NCBI GenBank assembly: GCA_001817055.1
Contig: MHHP01000008.1
Coordinates: 3,662-14,795, forward strand
From: Candidatus Andersenbacteria bacterium RIFCSPHIGHO2_02_FULL_45_11
Lineage (GTDB): Bacteria > Patescibacteriota > Andersenbacteria > UBA10190
Length of the DNA stretch: 11,134 nucleotides
Direction of reading: 5' to 3'
The notes beneath the pieces are model-generated. The model was given only the letters and a program-made list of their open reading frames with translations, searched no databases and was not told where the DNA came from. The translations under genes and the position numbers were made by a program. Of this stretch, positions 1-5,166 are shown piece by piece (position 1 is the stretch's first letter; the number at the start of each line of letters is the position of its first letter).

Positions 1-423
1 ATTGTAGGAGATGATTTTTATGTCACGAATACCACTCGTATTAAAGAGGGTATTGCAAAGCATGCAACCAATTCCGTTCTTATTAAACCAAATCAGATTG
101 GGTCTCTTACGGAAACGCTCCAGGCAATTTTAATTACGCAAGAAGCAGGGCATAACCCTGTTATATCGCATCGTTCAGGAGAAACCGAAGATACATTTAT
201 ATCCGATCTTGCCGTTGCAGTAGGTGCAGGGCAAATTAAGACGGGTGCGCCGTCTCGGTCGGATAGAACGAGTAAGTACAACCGATTACTGCAGATAGAA
301 GATGAAACGCAGGCGCCCATGGCCCATACGCTGCAGAAGTTTTTGGAACACCAAACCCCGCACTATGAACGTGCTGCAGAGGGTGTGACGTTTGCTCCTC
401 CGCGCCAGAATGTGACGTTTTGA
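1..423 (+). CDS. eno: Enolase, C-terminal part (5' end outside window)
   Basis: Enolase converts 2-phosphoglycerate to phosphoenolpyruvate in cytoplasmic glycolysis. The 140 visible residues cover the end of the TIM-barrel domain. Diagnostic stretches are KPNQIGSLTETL, which in the family carries the catalytic lysine, then SHRSGETEDTFISDLAVA and QIKTGAPSRSDR with the second active-site lysine and substrate-binding serine/arginine. The frame is open from base 1 and ends with TGA. The tail after the last conserved block (from about FLEHQTPHYERA to the final NVTF) is somewhat longer than in many enolases. No terminator hairpin with a T-run follows directly; the next recognisable one is at 1118. 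All active-site residues expected in this part are present, so the gene looks functional. Identity is near certain. Confidence 0.97.
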   Translation: MVGDDFYVTNTTRIKEGIAKHATNSVLIKPNQIGSLTETLQAILITQEAGHNPVISHRSGETEDTFISDLAVAVGAGQIKTGAPSRSDRTSKYNRLLQIEDETQAPMAHTLQKFLEHQTPHYERAAEGVTFAPPRQNVTF

Positions 424-424
424 G

Positions 425-453
425 TTGATTTTTTAAGATTCTTGTGGTAGATA
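425..453 (+). promoter_or_regulatory. Candidate promoter for the 514-1103 operon
   Basis: TTGATT at 425-430 and TAGATA at 448-453 are separated by 17 nt, with a TGG triplet just before the -10 giving an extended -10 form. The -10 itself is a weak match (3 of 6). The -35 overlaps the bases just after the enolase stop. Transcription would start near 460, leaving a leader of about 50 nt. Confidence 0.35.
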
Positions 454-457
454 TTAG

Positions 458-477
458 TGTTGCTGTGGTCAGCAACA
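458..477 (+). other. Hairpin in the leader of the 514 gene
   Basis: TGTTGCTG at 458-465 pairs perfectly with CAGCAACA at 470-477 around a 4-nt loop (TGGT). No T-run follows, so it is not an ordinary intrinsic terminator for enolase. It sits close to the predicted transcription start and could be a 5' stem-loop that protects the mRNA, or an operator-like palindrome. The pairing is seen; the role is inference. Confidence 0.45.
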
Positions 478-513
478 TGGGGAAATCAAGAGTTCTTTTC
501 AAAAGGGGCACCA

Positions 514-807
514 ATGTTAACTTTTAAGGGTCAAAACGGACAAATGATCAGGTATTCGGATTGCAACGCTCCGTCACCAGACGACCGTGTCTGGTGCTAT
601 AACCCTGATTGTCCTGGTGGAAGAGTAATTGTTGACTTCTTTGCTTTCTGGAAGAATCCTGGGGGTGTTGTGGAGGGGCAATCGTGTGACACGAGGATTT
701 CTACCTGCCAAGAGCATCAAGCAGGCTTTGAGCAAGCGAAGGAAGCGTTCGGGGCAAATCAGGGATCCGGAGCCTATCTCACCAAGGAGGAAGTTAACTC
801 TCTTTAG
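514..807 (+). CDS. Unknown 97-aa protein with possible zinc-binding cysteines
   Basis: I do not recognise this protein. The ATG at 514 is preferred over upstream GTG/TTG codons in the same frame because AGGGG (504-508) lies 5 nt before it as a good Shine-Dalgarno site. The protein is soluble, with cysteines at about 17, 28, 33, 58 and 65 and a histidine at 68. The pair in WCYNPDCPGG (C28-x4-C33) and the group CQEH (C65, H68) resemble a small zinc ribbon, but no known family is identified. The tail (about 66-97) is polar and probably helical. It ends with TAG, 14 nt before the next start, so the two genes very likely form an operon. The operon lies between enolase and a transposase gene in an accessory-looking region. 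Confidence 0.62.
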   Translation: MLTFKGQNGQMIRYSDCNAPSPDDRVWCYNPDCPGGRVIVDFFAFWKNPGGVVEGQSCDTRISTCQEHQAGFEQAKEAFGANQGSGAYLTKEEVNSL

Positions 808-821
808 AAAGAGGCCAAATC

Positions 822-1103
822 ATGTCTCTGGTCATCAACTTTTTTTGCTGGGCTATTCTTACTGAGCTCCTGCGAGACCCGCAATCAAGACACATAGGTC
901 TCATTTGGATTGCAGTTAGTCTTTGCTTCTCCGTCTGGGAATATTGGATGATCTTTCGTACGTCGTTGGGTGATTCCTACCAATCATTCTGGCAGAAATG
1001 GGGAAGGTTATGGTTTGCAGTCATCACGACATTGCAATTTCCGATGATGCCCTGGTTCTCGCTCGTTTTTTGGGAGAGTACAAAGTCTCTTCAACGAGAA
1101 TGA
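822..1103 (+). CDS. Small membrane protein, unknown
   Basis: A 93-aa hydrophobic protein with about three predicted membrane segments: roughly residues 4-17, 24-43 and 60-82. It is rich in Trp and Phe (WEYWMIF, FWQKWGRLWF, MMPWFSLVFW). The start is supported by AGAGG (810-814) 7 nt upstream of ATG. It is the second gene of the operon that starts at 514 and is followed by an intrinsic terminator at 1118. No enzymatic motif or known family is visible. The pairing with the upstream Cys-containing protein suggests that the two act together, perhaps as soluble and membrane partners, but that is inference from position only. Confidence 0.6.
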   Translation: MSLVINFFCWAILTELLRDPQSRHIGLIWIAVSLCFSVWEYWMIFRTSLGDSYQSFWQKWGRLWFAVITTLQFPMMPWFSLVFWESTKSLQRE

Positions 1104-1117
1104 GACCCTATTCTATT

Positions 1118-1153
1118 GCGCACACGTTCCCATACGTCGTGCGCTTTTCTTTT
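1118..1153 (+). terminator. Intrinsic terminator after the 514-1103 operon
   Basis: GCGCACACGT (1118-1127) pairs with ACGT plus GTGCGC (1134-1144) with a single bulged C and a 6-nt loop. It is followed by a T-rich run broken by one C (1145-1153). The stem is GC-rich at its base and lies 15 nt after the stop codon of the membrane protein. Confidence 0.8.
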
Positions 1154-1170
1154 ACATGATATTCAGCACA

Positions 1171-1208
1171 TCAATTCCAATCAATTCCAAGGCTTATCCT
1201 TGGAATTG
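1171..1208. repeat. REP-like palindrome upstream of the RAYT gene
   Basis: A perfect 11-bp stem, CAATTCCAAGG (1182-1192) with CCTTGGAATTG (1198-1208), closes a 5-nt loop. Its left foot, TCAATTCCAA, is duplicated in tandem at 1171-1180 and 1181-1190. The outer right arm, CCTTGGAATTGCG (1198-1210), is the exact reverse complement of the sequence starting the palindrome at 1905 downstream of the transposase. Such flanking palindromes are typical of REP sequences recognised by RAYT enzymes. Confidence 0.75.
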
Positions 1209-1235
1209 CGTCTATTTGGCGTATACTCATATTAT
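1200..1235 (+). promoter_or_regulatory. Promoter of the RAYT gene, overlapping the REP-like palindrome
   Basis: TTGGAA at 1200-1205 (4 of 6) and TATACT at 1222-1227 (5 of 6) are separated by 16 nt. The ATG at 1236 lies 8 nt after the -10, so transcription would begin at or next to the start codon, and no Shine-Dalgarno site is present. The -35 is formed by the right arm of the palindrome, so binding of the transposase there could repress its own gene. The motif is seen; the autoregulation is inference. Confidence 0.5.
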
Positions 1236-1901
1236 ATGGGGTATAGATATGTAGACTTTGCACCCGGTGAGATATATCACATATTTACTCGTGGTGTAGA
1301 GAAGCGCAAAATCTTCCTGTATGACGCTGATCGTATTCGTTTTCTTTCTTTACTAATACATTGTTTACCTCAAGGGCAAATTCAAAGCTTCTCCGTTGCT
1401 CAGAAGCTCAAACAAAAGTCAGAGATTACGTCTTCTGGTGAAGGGCTTGTAGACATTCTTTCCTATTGTTTAATGAATAATCATTTTCACTTGCTTCTGA
1501 AAGAAAATATCGACCATGGTATTTCTATATACATGCAGAGGCTGCTTACGAGCTATGCAATGTATTTTAATAAACGATCAGAACGCTCAGGTTCTCTCTT
1601 TGTGCATCCATTTAAAGCGGTGCTTGTTGATGCAGATGAGCAGTTTCTTCATGTAACTCGATATATCCATTTGAATCCGTTTGCTGCACATCTTATAAAA
1701 GATCCATTTGAGTACCGATGGTCGTCTCTGAATGAATGCGTTTCTAGGTCAACGAATAAACCTACTTGCCATCCTGAACTATTAGGAGAAATGATACAGA
1801 AAAAAGAATACCGTGAGTTTGTCTTGGATCAAGCAGATTATGAGCAATCACTTGATGATAACTATCATCTACTCATTGATATTGATGAAGATAAGCCATA
1901 A
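1236..1901 (+). CDS. REP-associated tyrosine transposase (RAYT, Y1/HUH superfamily)
   Basis: This 221-aa protein belongs to the IS200/IS605-like Y1 transposase superfamily, RAYT branch, which nicks single-stranded DNA at REP palindromes. The N-terminal block has the usual GEIYHIFTRGVEKRKIF (about 11-27). The metal-binding HUH element is MNNHFHLLL (H83, H85). The region RSGSLFVHPFKAVLV leads to RYIHLNP, where Y143 is the probable catalytic tyrosine, followed by the typical FEYRWSSL. All key residues are present, so it looks active. An in-frame ATG at 1116 lies inside the upstream terminator, so the family-like start MGYRYVDFAPGEIYH at 1236 is chosen. There are no terminal repeats of a classical insertion sequence and no cargo. 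REP-like palindromes lie on both sides in opposite orientation. RAYTs are usually single-copy and non-self-mobile, acting on short palindromes around the genome. Confidence 0.92.
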   Translation: MGYRYVDFAPGEIYHIFTRGVEKRKIFLYDADRIRFLSLLIHCLPQGQIQSFSVAQKLKQKSEITSSGEGLVDILSYCLMNNHFHLLLKENIDHGISIYMQRLLTSYAMYFNKRSERSGSLFVHPFKAVLVDADEQFLHVTRYIHLNPFAAHLIKDPFEYRWSSLNECVSRSTNKPTCHPELLGEMIQKKEYREFVLDQADYEQSLDDNYHLLIDIDEDKP

Positions 1902-1904
1902 GGA

Positions 1905-1931
1905 CGCAATTCCAAGGCGAAGCCTTGGAAT
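1905..1931. repeat. REP-like palindrome downstream of the RAYT gene
   Basis: ATTCCAAGGC (1909-1918) pairs perfectly with GCCTTGGAAT (1922-1931) around a GAA loop. The 13 bases CGCAATTCCAAGG (1905-1917) are the inverted copy of 1198-1210 upstream of the gene. The sequence starts three bases after the transposase stop codon. No T-run follows, so this is better explained as a REP-like target than as a terminator. Confidence 0.75.
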
Positions 1932-1970
1932 GGGGTAGGTGTTTCCATGGTATTGAACTATTGTGAGGGT

Positions 1971-1999
1971 TTGACTTGGTGGATAGATAGGTTTACATA
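1971..1999 (+). promoter_or_regulatory. Candidate promoter for the 2056 gene
   Basis: TTGACT (1971-1976, 5 of 6) and TACATA (1994-1999, 3 of 6) are 17 nt apart. At the 7-nt distance measured for rnpB in this window, transcription would start at 2007, the first base of the hairpin that follows. The weak -10 keeps confidence low. Confidence 0.4.
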
Positions 2000-2006
2000 T
2001 ACCAGT

Positions 2007-2024
2007 TAGCCCACGTAAGGGCTA
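2007..2024 (+). other. 5' leader hairpin of the 2056 gene
   Basis: TAGCCC (2007-2012) pairs with GGGCTA (2019-2024) around the loop ACGTAA. The predicted transcript would begin exactly at the stem, making this a 5'-terminal stem-loop, a type known to slow mRNA decay. An interrupted T-rich stretch follows (2027-2034), so a weak terminator or attenuator is an alternative reading. Confidence 0.4.
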
Positions 2025-2055
2025 GGTTCTTTTCTTGAAGCAATGGAGCAAGATC

Positions 2056-2430
2056 ATGATGAAAAAATCCACGTCGACCAAGCGGGGACAGGCTACTCGC
2101 ACAGTTCCGGGCAAGTTAAAGAATCTTTTGCTGTATGCAGTTTCTCCAAACTGTATTAATCTCAAAAAGGCTAATCTGGAAGCGTCGCTACCTTCTCTTG
2201 AAGTGGAAATTCTGAAACTCATTCTCAAGCGTTGCAAGAAGTGGAAATGCTGGAAACCTTTCACGGTGCAAGATATTGTGCCGCGAGGATCTCACCCAAG
2301 TTATTTTGTAGAGGTGAGGAAGGCACTTCCGTTCATGGCTCGCAGAGGGTGCTTGCAGATGGGAGTAGACCCTGATGAGTTCCGCCTAACAAATGCGTTC
2401 ATCGTTTTGTTCGTCGAAGGAATCCCATAG
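2056..2430 (+). CDS. Unknown 124-aa basic protein, possible winged-helix fold
   Basis: I do not recognise this protein. The ATG at 2056 is chosen because GGAG (2045-2048) lies 7 nt upstream; a TTG at 2035 in frame has no such site. The N-terminus is Lys/Arg/Thr-rich (MMKKSTSTKRGQATRT). After it, about residues 45-105 alternate amphipathic helices with a short turn: LPSLEVEILKLILKRCKKW, then FTVQDIV, then FVEVRKALPFMARRGCLQM. This resembles a winged helix-turn-helix layout, with the basic segment MARRG before a possible wing strand (FRLTNAFIVLFV). A nucleic-acid-binding role is therefore plausible but unproven. It is a single-gene unit with its own candidate promoter, leader hairpin and strong terminator. 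Confidence 0.6.
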   Translation: MMKKSTSTKRGQATRTVPGKLKNLLLYAVSPNCINLKKANLEASLPSLEVEILKLILKRCKKWKCWKPFTVQDIVPRGSHPSYFVEVRKALPFMARRGCLQMGVDPDEFRLTNAFIVLFVEGIP

Positions 2431-2448
2431 CGATAGTTCGATTTCTGG

Positions 2449-2484
2449 CCGTACTGGTTCACTCCGGTACGGTCTTCTTTTTTT
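2449..2484 (+). terminator. Strong intrinsic terminator after the 2056 gene
   Basis: CCGTACTGG (2449-2457) pairs with CCGGTACGG (2464-2472), with one G-T wobble and a 6-nt loop, followed by TCTTC and seven Ts (to 2484). The next promoter's extended -10 begins only two bases after the T-run. Confidence 0.9.
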
Positions 2485-2485
2485 A

Positions 2486-2501
2486 TGCTATACTTATCCC
2501 C
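2486..2501 (+). promoter_or_regulatory. Extended -10 promoter giving a leaderless mRNA for the 2502 gene
   Basis: TGCTATACT (2486-2494) is a textbook extended -10 (TGn plus TATACT, 5 of 6). The spacer to the ATG at 2502 is exactly 7 nt, and there is no Shine-Dalgarno site, because the upstream sequence is the T-run of the terminator. A -35 at the usual distance is not visible, which is acceptable for an extended -10 promoter. The transcript would begin at the start codon. Confidence 0.7.
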
Positions 2502-2933
2502 ATGGATCCTTCGGAACATCGCGCCGTATGGGAGCGTCGCCAAGCAGAGCTTTGGGACCGTATTTTTCAGGTCACCCAAGATGTTGTGCATTTAGCGGAT
2601 ACGATTGAAAAAGATTCTGGTGGCATTGTTCTACAAGAAGGGCTCTTACATGCGGCGATGAACGTAGGTAAGTTTTTAGTGCGTGCAACAGCGTCTGAGT
2701 CGGAAGTTGATTTTCGAAAAAACGTAGAAGAGTCTCGCATGCAGGCAATTGAAGCGGACTATTGGCTTCGTCTGGCATATATTGTGCAACAGCATGAAGG
2801 CGTACAGCGAGACGTCTCAAATATCATTACGCAATACTCTGCCATTATTGATCTCTTGAAAAAGATGGAAACGCATGTGGATCATACGCACAATATATCG
2901 GAGTATGCATCCAGGCAGAAGGTAAGCTTGTGA
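2502..2933 (+). CDS. Four-helix bundle protein (23S rRNA intervening-sequence protein-like)
   Basis: A 143-aa, almost entirely helical protein. The central part (LLHAAMNVGKFLVRATASESEVDFRKN, then EESRMQAIEADYWLRLAYI) follows the pattern of the four-helix bundle family first seen as proteins encoded in 23S rRNA intervening sequences. Members usually show an 'A-x-S-V-x-x-N-I-A-E-G' helix, a short 'S-x-x-E-F' turn, then a helix with Ser/Ala-Glu and Leu; here the match is divergent. Biochemical function is unknown, and a role in binding nucleic acid or in oligomeric scaffolding has been suggested for the family. The start follows directly after a -10 box. It overlaps recJ by four bases (GTGA), so the two are translationally coupled. 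That link to a DNA repair exonuclease is the only functional hint. A short four-helix protein of another family is an alternative. Confidence 0.72.
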   Translation: MDPSEHRAVWERRQAELWDRIFQVTQDVVHLADTIEKDSGGIVLQEGLLHAAMNVGKFLVRATASESEVDFRKNVEESRMQAIEADYWLRLAYIVQQHEGVQRDVSNIITQYSAIIDLLKKMETHVDHTHNISEYASRQKVSL

Positions 2934-4618
2934 ATCAGCTGACCTGGAATATACGAGGAGGGGAAACTGGGGAGATAGGCGATCAAGATAAGCTACTTGA
3001 GGTTCTTTTGTCTACACGAAACGTATCTGCAGATGCGCGAGAATCTTTTTTTGCGCCTTCGTACGCAGATACTATTCATAATCCGCATGATTTGTATGAT
3101 ATGGACAGAGCAGCTGAGCGCGTGATGCGAGCGGTAAAGAATAAGGAGAGGATTTTGGTGTATGGGGATTATGATGCGGATGGGATTTGCTCAACCGCAA
3201 TTATGGTATCGGTATTGTCGGATATTGGAGCAAACGTGATTCCTTTTTTACCGCATCGGTATGATGACGGATACGGCGTAAGTGGCGCAGCACTTACCAG
3301 AATGCAGGCGGAGTTTGACCTCCTTATTACAGTGGATTGCGGAGTAAGCAATGCGGCAGAAATTGCAGCACTTAAAGACGCTGGCAAAGATGCTATTATC
3401 GTCGATCATCATGAAATTCCGAAAGTACTTCCTGAAGCGTTTGCTATTCTACATCCACGTCATCCGAAAGGATCGTATGGTTGGGGGCATTTGTGCGGGG
3501 CAGGGACTGCGTGGAAATTTGCACAAGCATTGCTTCGGCATCCCGACTCTCCATACACAAAAGATCCAGATCGGGAGAAATGGCTACTTGATTTGGCGAT
3601 GATTGGCACCGTTGCGGACGTGATGCCGCTGTTGGGTGAGAACCGTGCAATCGTACATTTTGGAAAACAGGTACTACCTATTACCCGCCGCCTTGGACTG
3701 GCTGCTTTATTTCAGGAATCTCGAATTAATCCAACTTCATTTTCTGCAGAAGATATTGCATTTCGTATCGTTCCGCTCCTGAACGCAGCAGGAAGAATTG
3801 GGCATCCGCAATCAGCGTTGAATGCACTTCTTGCAAGTACGGCCGAGGAGGCCCGAGTAGCCGTAAAAGCGCTTGTCAGTTTAAATACCCAGCGTAGGGC
3901 GGTAAGTAAATCTATTGTAGATGACGCTATGGCTCAGGTTGACCCATCGCTCCCATTTGTATTTGTTGCCAACACCGATTGGCCGGCGGGAATTGTAGGG
4001 TTGGTTGCAGGCCGGCTTGCAACTACATTTGCAAAACCCGCATTTGTAGTGGGAGGAGTTCCAAATGCAACGCACGGTGTTGGATCAGCGCGCTCCGGAG
4101 GTGGTGCGAGTGTGCTGCAGGCCCTTGAAACAGTTCGCACACATACGATGAAACTAGGAGGCCACTCAGGTGCTGCGGGGTTTTCTGTGATGCCGGAGAA
4201 TTTTAAAAAGATGCAAGAAGGGCTACACGAGTATTTCATTGCCCGCCAAAGCCTTGGCGACGGCGGGTCCGAGCCTATGCACCATGCGGACGCACATATT
4301 TCTCAATATCTTGTTTCGTGGGAAGTTGCGCATATGCTGGATAAATTTGAACCATTCGGAGAAGCAAACCCACGGCCCGTGTTTATGATTAAGGGTTTGC
4401 GTGTATTTGAAATGCGGACCGTAGGAAAACAAAATGATCATATCAAGGCAAAAATGCTAGTTGGCGATAGGGAAATTGATGCAATCGGGTTTGGGCTAGG
4501 TGAGAAGGCGAAAAAGCTACCAGAAACGGTGGACGTGTTGGCATCTATTGGTGTTAACGCATTCCGTGGTCGTGAAAGCTTGGAGCTACGGCTTGTGGAC
4601 GTTGTGGCTGCACAGTGA
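2930..4618 (+). CDS. recJ: Single-stranded-DNA-specific exonuclease RecJ
   Basis: RecJ degrades single-stranded DNA 5' to 3' and acts in recombination, mismatch and base-excision repair. The 562-aa protein has the DHH phosphoesterase core: YGDYDADG (78-85), a VDCG motif (135-138) and VDHH (158-161), all providing manganese ligands, then GTVADVMPL and PLLNAAGRIGHP. The DHHA1 domain shows SARSGGG and LGGHSGAAGF (about 409-418), followed by an OB-like C-terminal part. Length is typical for RecJ. The start is GTG at 2930, overlapping the upstream TGA stop, with AGAAGG (2917-2922) 7 nt before it as Shine-Dalgarno site, so translation is coupled to the four-helix gene. No terminator with a T-run is obvious after the stop; the converging methyltransferase region follows at once. 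All catalytic residues are present. Confidence 0.96.
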   Translation: MNQLTWNIRGGETGEIGDQDKLLEVLLSTRNVSADARESFFAPSYADTIHNPHDLYDMDRAAERVMRAVKNKERILVYGDYDADGICSTAIMVSVLSDIGANVIPFLPHRYDDGYGVSGAALTRMQAEFDLLITVDCGVSNAAEIAALKDAGKDAIIVDHHEIPKVLPEAFAILHPRHPKGSYGWGHLCGAGTAWKFAQALLRHPDSPYTKDPDREKWLLDLAMIGTVADVMPLLGENRAIVHFGKQVLPITRRLGLAALFQESRINPTSFSAEDIAFRIVPLLNAAGRIGHPQSALNALLASTAEEARVAVKALVSLNTQRRAVSKSIVDDAMAQVDPSLPFVFVANTDWPAGIVGLVAGRLATTFAKPAFVVGGVPNATHGVGSARSGGGASVLQALETVRTHTMKLGGHSGAAGFSVMPENFKKMQEGLHEYFIARQSLGDGGSEPMHHADAHISQYLVSWEVAHMLDKFEPFGEANPRPVFMIKGLRVFEMRTVGKQNDHIKAKMLVGDREIDAIGFGLGEKAKKLPETVDVLASIGVNAFRGRESLELRLVDVVAAQ

Positions 4619-4673
4619 TCACCATTAAGCCCGATCCGATTTCTAGATTCAGTGCGTCTGCTCGCGGTTCGTT
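4611..4673 (-). pseudogene. Lost C-terminal end of the methyltransferase beyond its stop codon
   Basis: Reading on in the same minus-strand frame past the TAA at 4674-4676 gives NEPRADALNLEIGSGLMV and then ITV. The IGSGLMV part matches the conserved final strand of this methyltransferase family, usually of the form IGDGLLV. One base change (for example AAA to TAA) would create the stop, so this stretch is a remnant of coding sequence. It reaches into the 3' end of recJ on the other strand. Confidence 0.6.
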
Positions 4674-5147
4674 TTACACTTTTTCAAAAAACTCTGACAG
4701 TTTATTTTTGTGAGAAATGGTATTGTCGGCAACGATAATGCCACCAAGCGGCATTAATTGCATTGCGAATTTAAAGTAGTCTGCATGTTCTTCTTTTGCT
4801 GCGTCGAGAAAAATGAAGTCGAACACTCCCACCCCCTCTAACTCCCCCTCGGGCAGGGGGAGAAAACGCGACAGTATTTCCAGCGCATCTCCTTGCAGCA
4901 CTTCAATTGTTTCTGACAATTCTTCTTTTTGTATATTCTCCCGTGCTAATTGAACTCGCTCTCCAAAGAATTCTATTGTTTTTATATGTCCGCCATAGCT
5001 CTTCGCAACGTTTCCCATGAGGATTGCGGAATATCCGTTTGAGGTGCCTACTTCAAGAATATTCTGTGGTTTATGGGTATGAATCAGGGATTGCAGTAGT
5101 GCTCCTGATGCTGGGTCAATATTCCAATATTTCTTTTGGGATTCCAT
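4674..5147 (-). CDS. Class I SAM-dependent O-methyltransferase, probably truncated
   Basis: The 157-aa protein resembles the caffeoyl-CoA O-methyltransferase/YrrM family, which transfers a methyl group from S-adenosylmethionine to a hydroxyl of a small substrate; the substrate here is unknown. Visible elements are the SAM-binding LEVGTSNGYSA (31-41), the acidic strand TIEF (57-60), QGDALEIL (85-92), FIFLDAAKE with D115, and the metal-site VADN (D141, N142). Two oddities suggest decay. Residues about 96-108 (LPLPEGELEGVGV) are extra relative to the family and come from a palindromic DNA repeat. The protein also stops before the conserved last beta strand, which is still readable after the TAA. 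Family members are usually over 200 aa. The start at 5147 lies 7 nt after a -10-like TACGAT, suggesting a leaderless mRNA. It may be inactive, or the stop may be a sequencing error. Confidence 0.75.
   Translation of the reverse strand: MESQKKYWNIDPASGALLQSLIHTHKPQNILEVGTSNGYSAILMGNVAKSYGGHIKTIEFFGERVQLARENIQKEELSETIEVLQGDALEILSRFLPLPEGELEGVGVFDFIFLDAAKEEHADYFKFAMQLMPLGGIIVADNTISHKNKLSEFFEKV
4824..4862. repeat. Palindromic repeat inserted in frame in the methyltransferase gene
   Basis: CTCCCCCT (4842-4849) pairs perfectly with AGGGGGAG (4855-4862) around CGGGC, and the adjoining C-rich stretch (4824-4841) includes a second block of five Cs. On the coding strand it yields LPLPEGELEGVGV. The base composition is unlike the rest of the gene. 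Its form, an interspersed G/C-run palindrome translated as PLPEGE-type peptides, is one I associate with dispersed repeats in other bacterial genomes, from memory and without a search. Confidence 0.6.
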
Positions 5148-5166
5148 AGGGTGTATCGTACTTCAT
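5148..5166. promoter_or_regulatory. Overlapping divergent -10 elements for the methyltransferase and protease genes
   Basis: TATCGT (5154-5159) on the plus strand and TACGAT (5160 down to 5155) on the minus strand share five base pairs. Each is exactly 7 nt from an ATG, at 5167 (plus) and 5147 (minus). The layout is symmetric about base 5157. No good -35 is visible on either side, and neither gene has a Shine-Dalgarno site. Each -10 keeps the conserved first, second and last base. Confidence 0.5.

Noticed and set aside
458..477. Hairpin after enolase as an intrinsic terminator
   Set aside because: No T-run follows on the plus strand, and it sits after a candidate promoter, so it is better placed in the leader of the next gene.
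1116..1235. An N-terminal extension of the transposase from an upstream ATG
   Set aside because: It would run through a terminator and a REP-like hairpin, and the family's conserved N-terminus begins at 1236, right after a promoter.
1905..1931. Hairpin after the transposase as a terminator
   Set aside because: The stem is followed by GGGGTAGG and not Ts, and the same sequence occurs inverted before the gene, which fits a REP-like palindrome.
4619..4673. A terminator between recJ and the converging methyltransferase
   Set aside because: No GC-rich stem with a T-run is visible; the stretch is better explained as the lost coding end of the methyltransferase.
4674..4676. Recoding of TAA as a sense codon to explain the interrupted methyltransferase
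   Set aside because: TAA ends other intact genes here (RAYT, protease, RNase H), and the known recoding in this group of bacteria concerns TGA, which also ends recJ and enolase normally.
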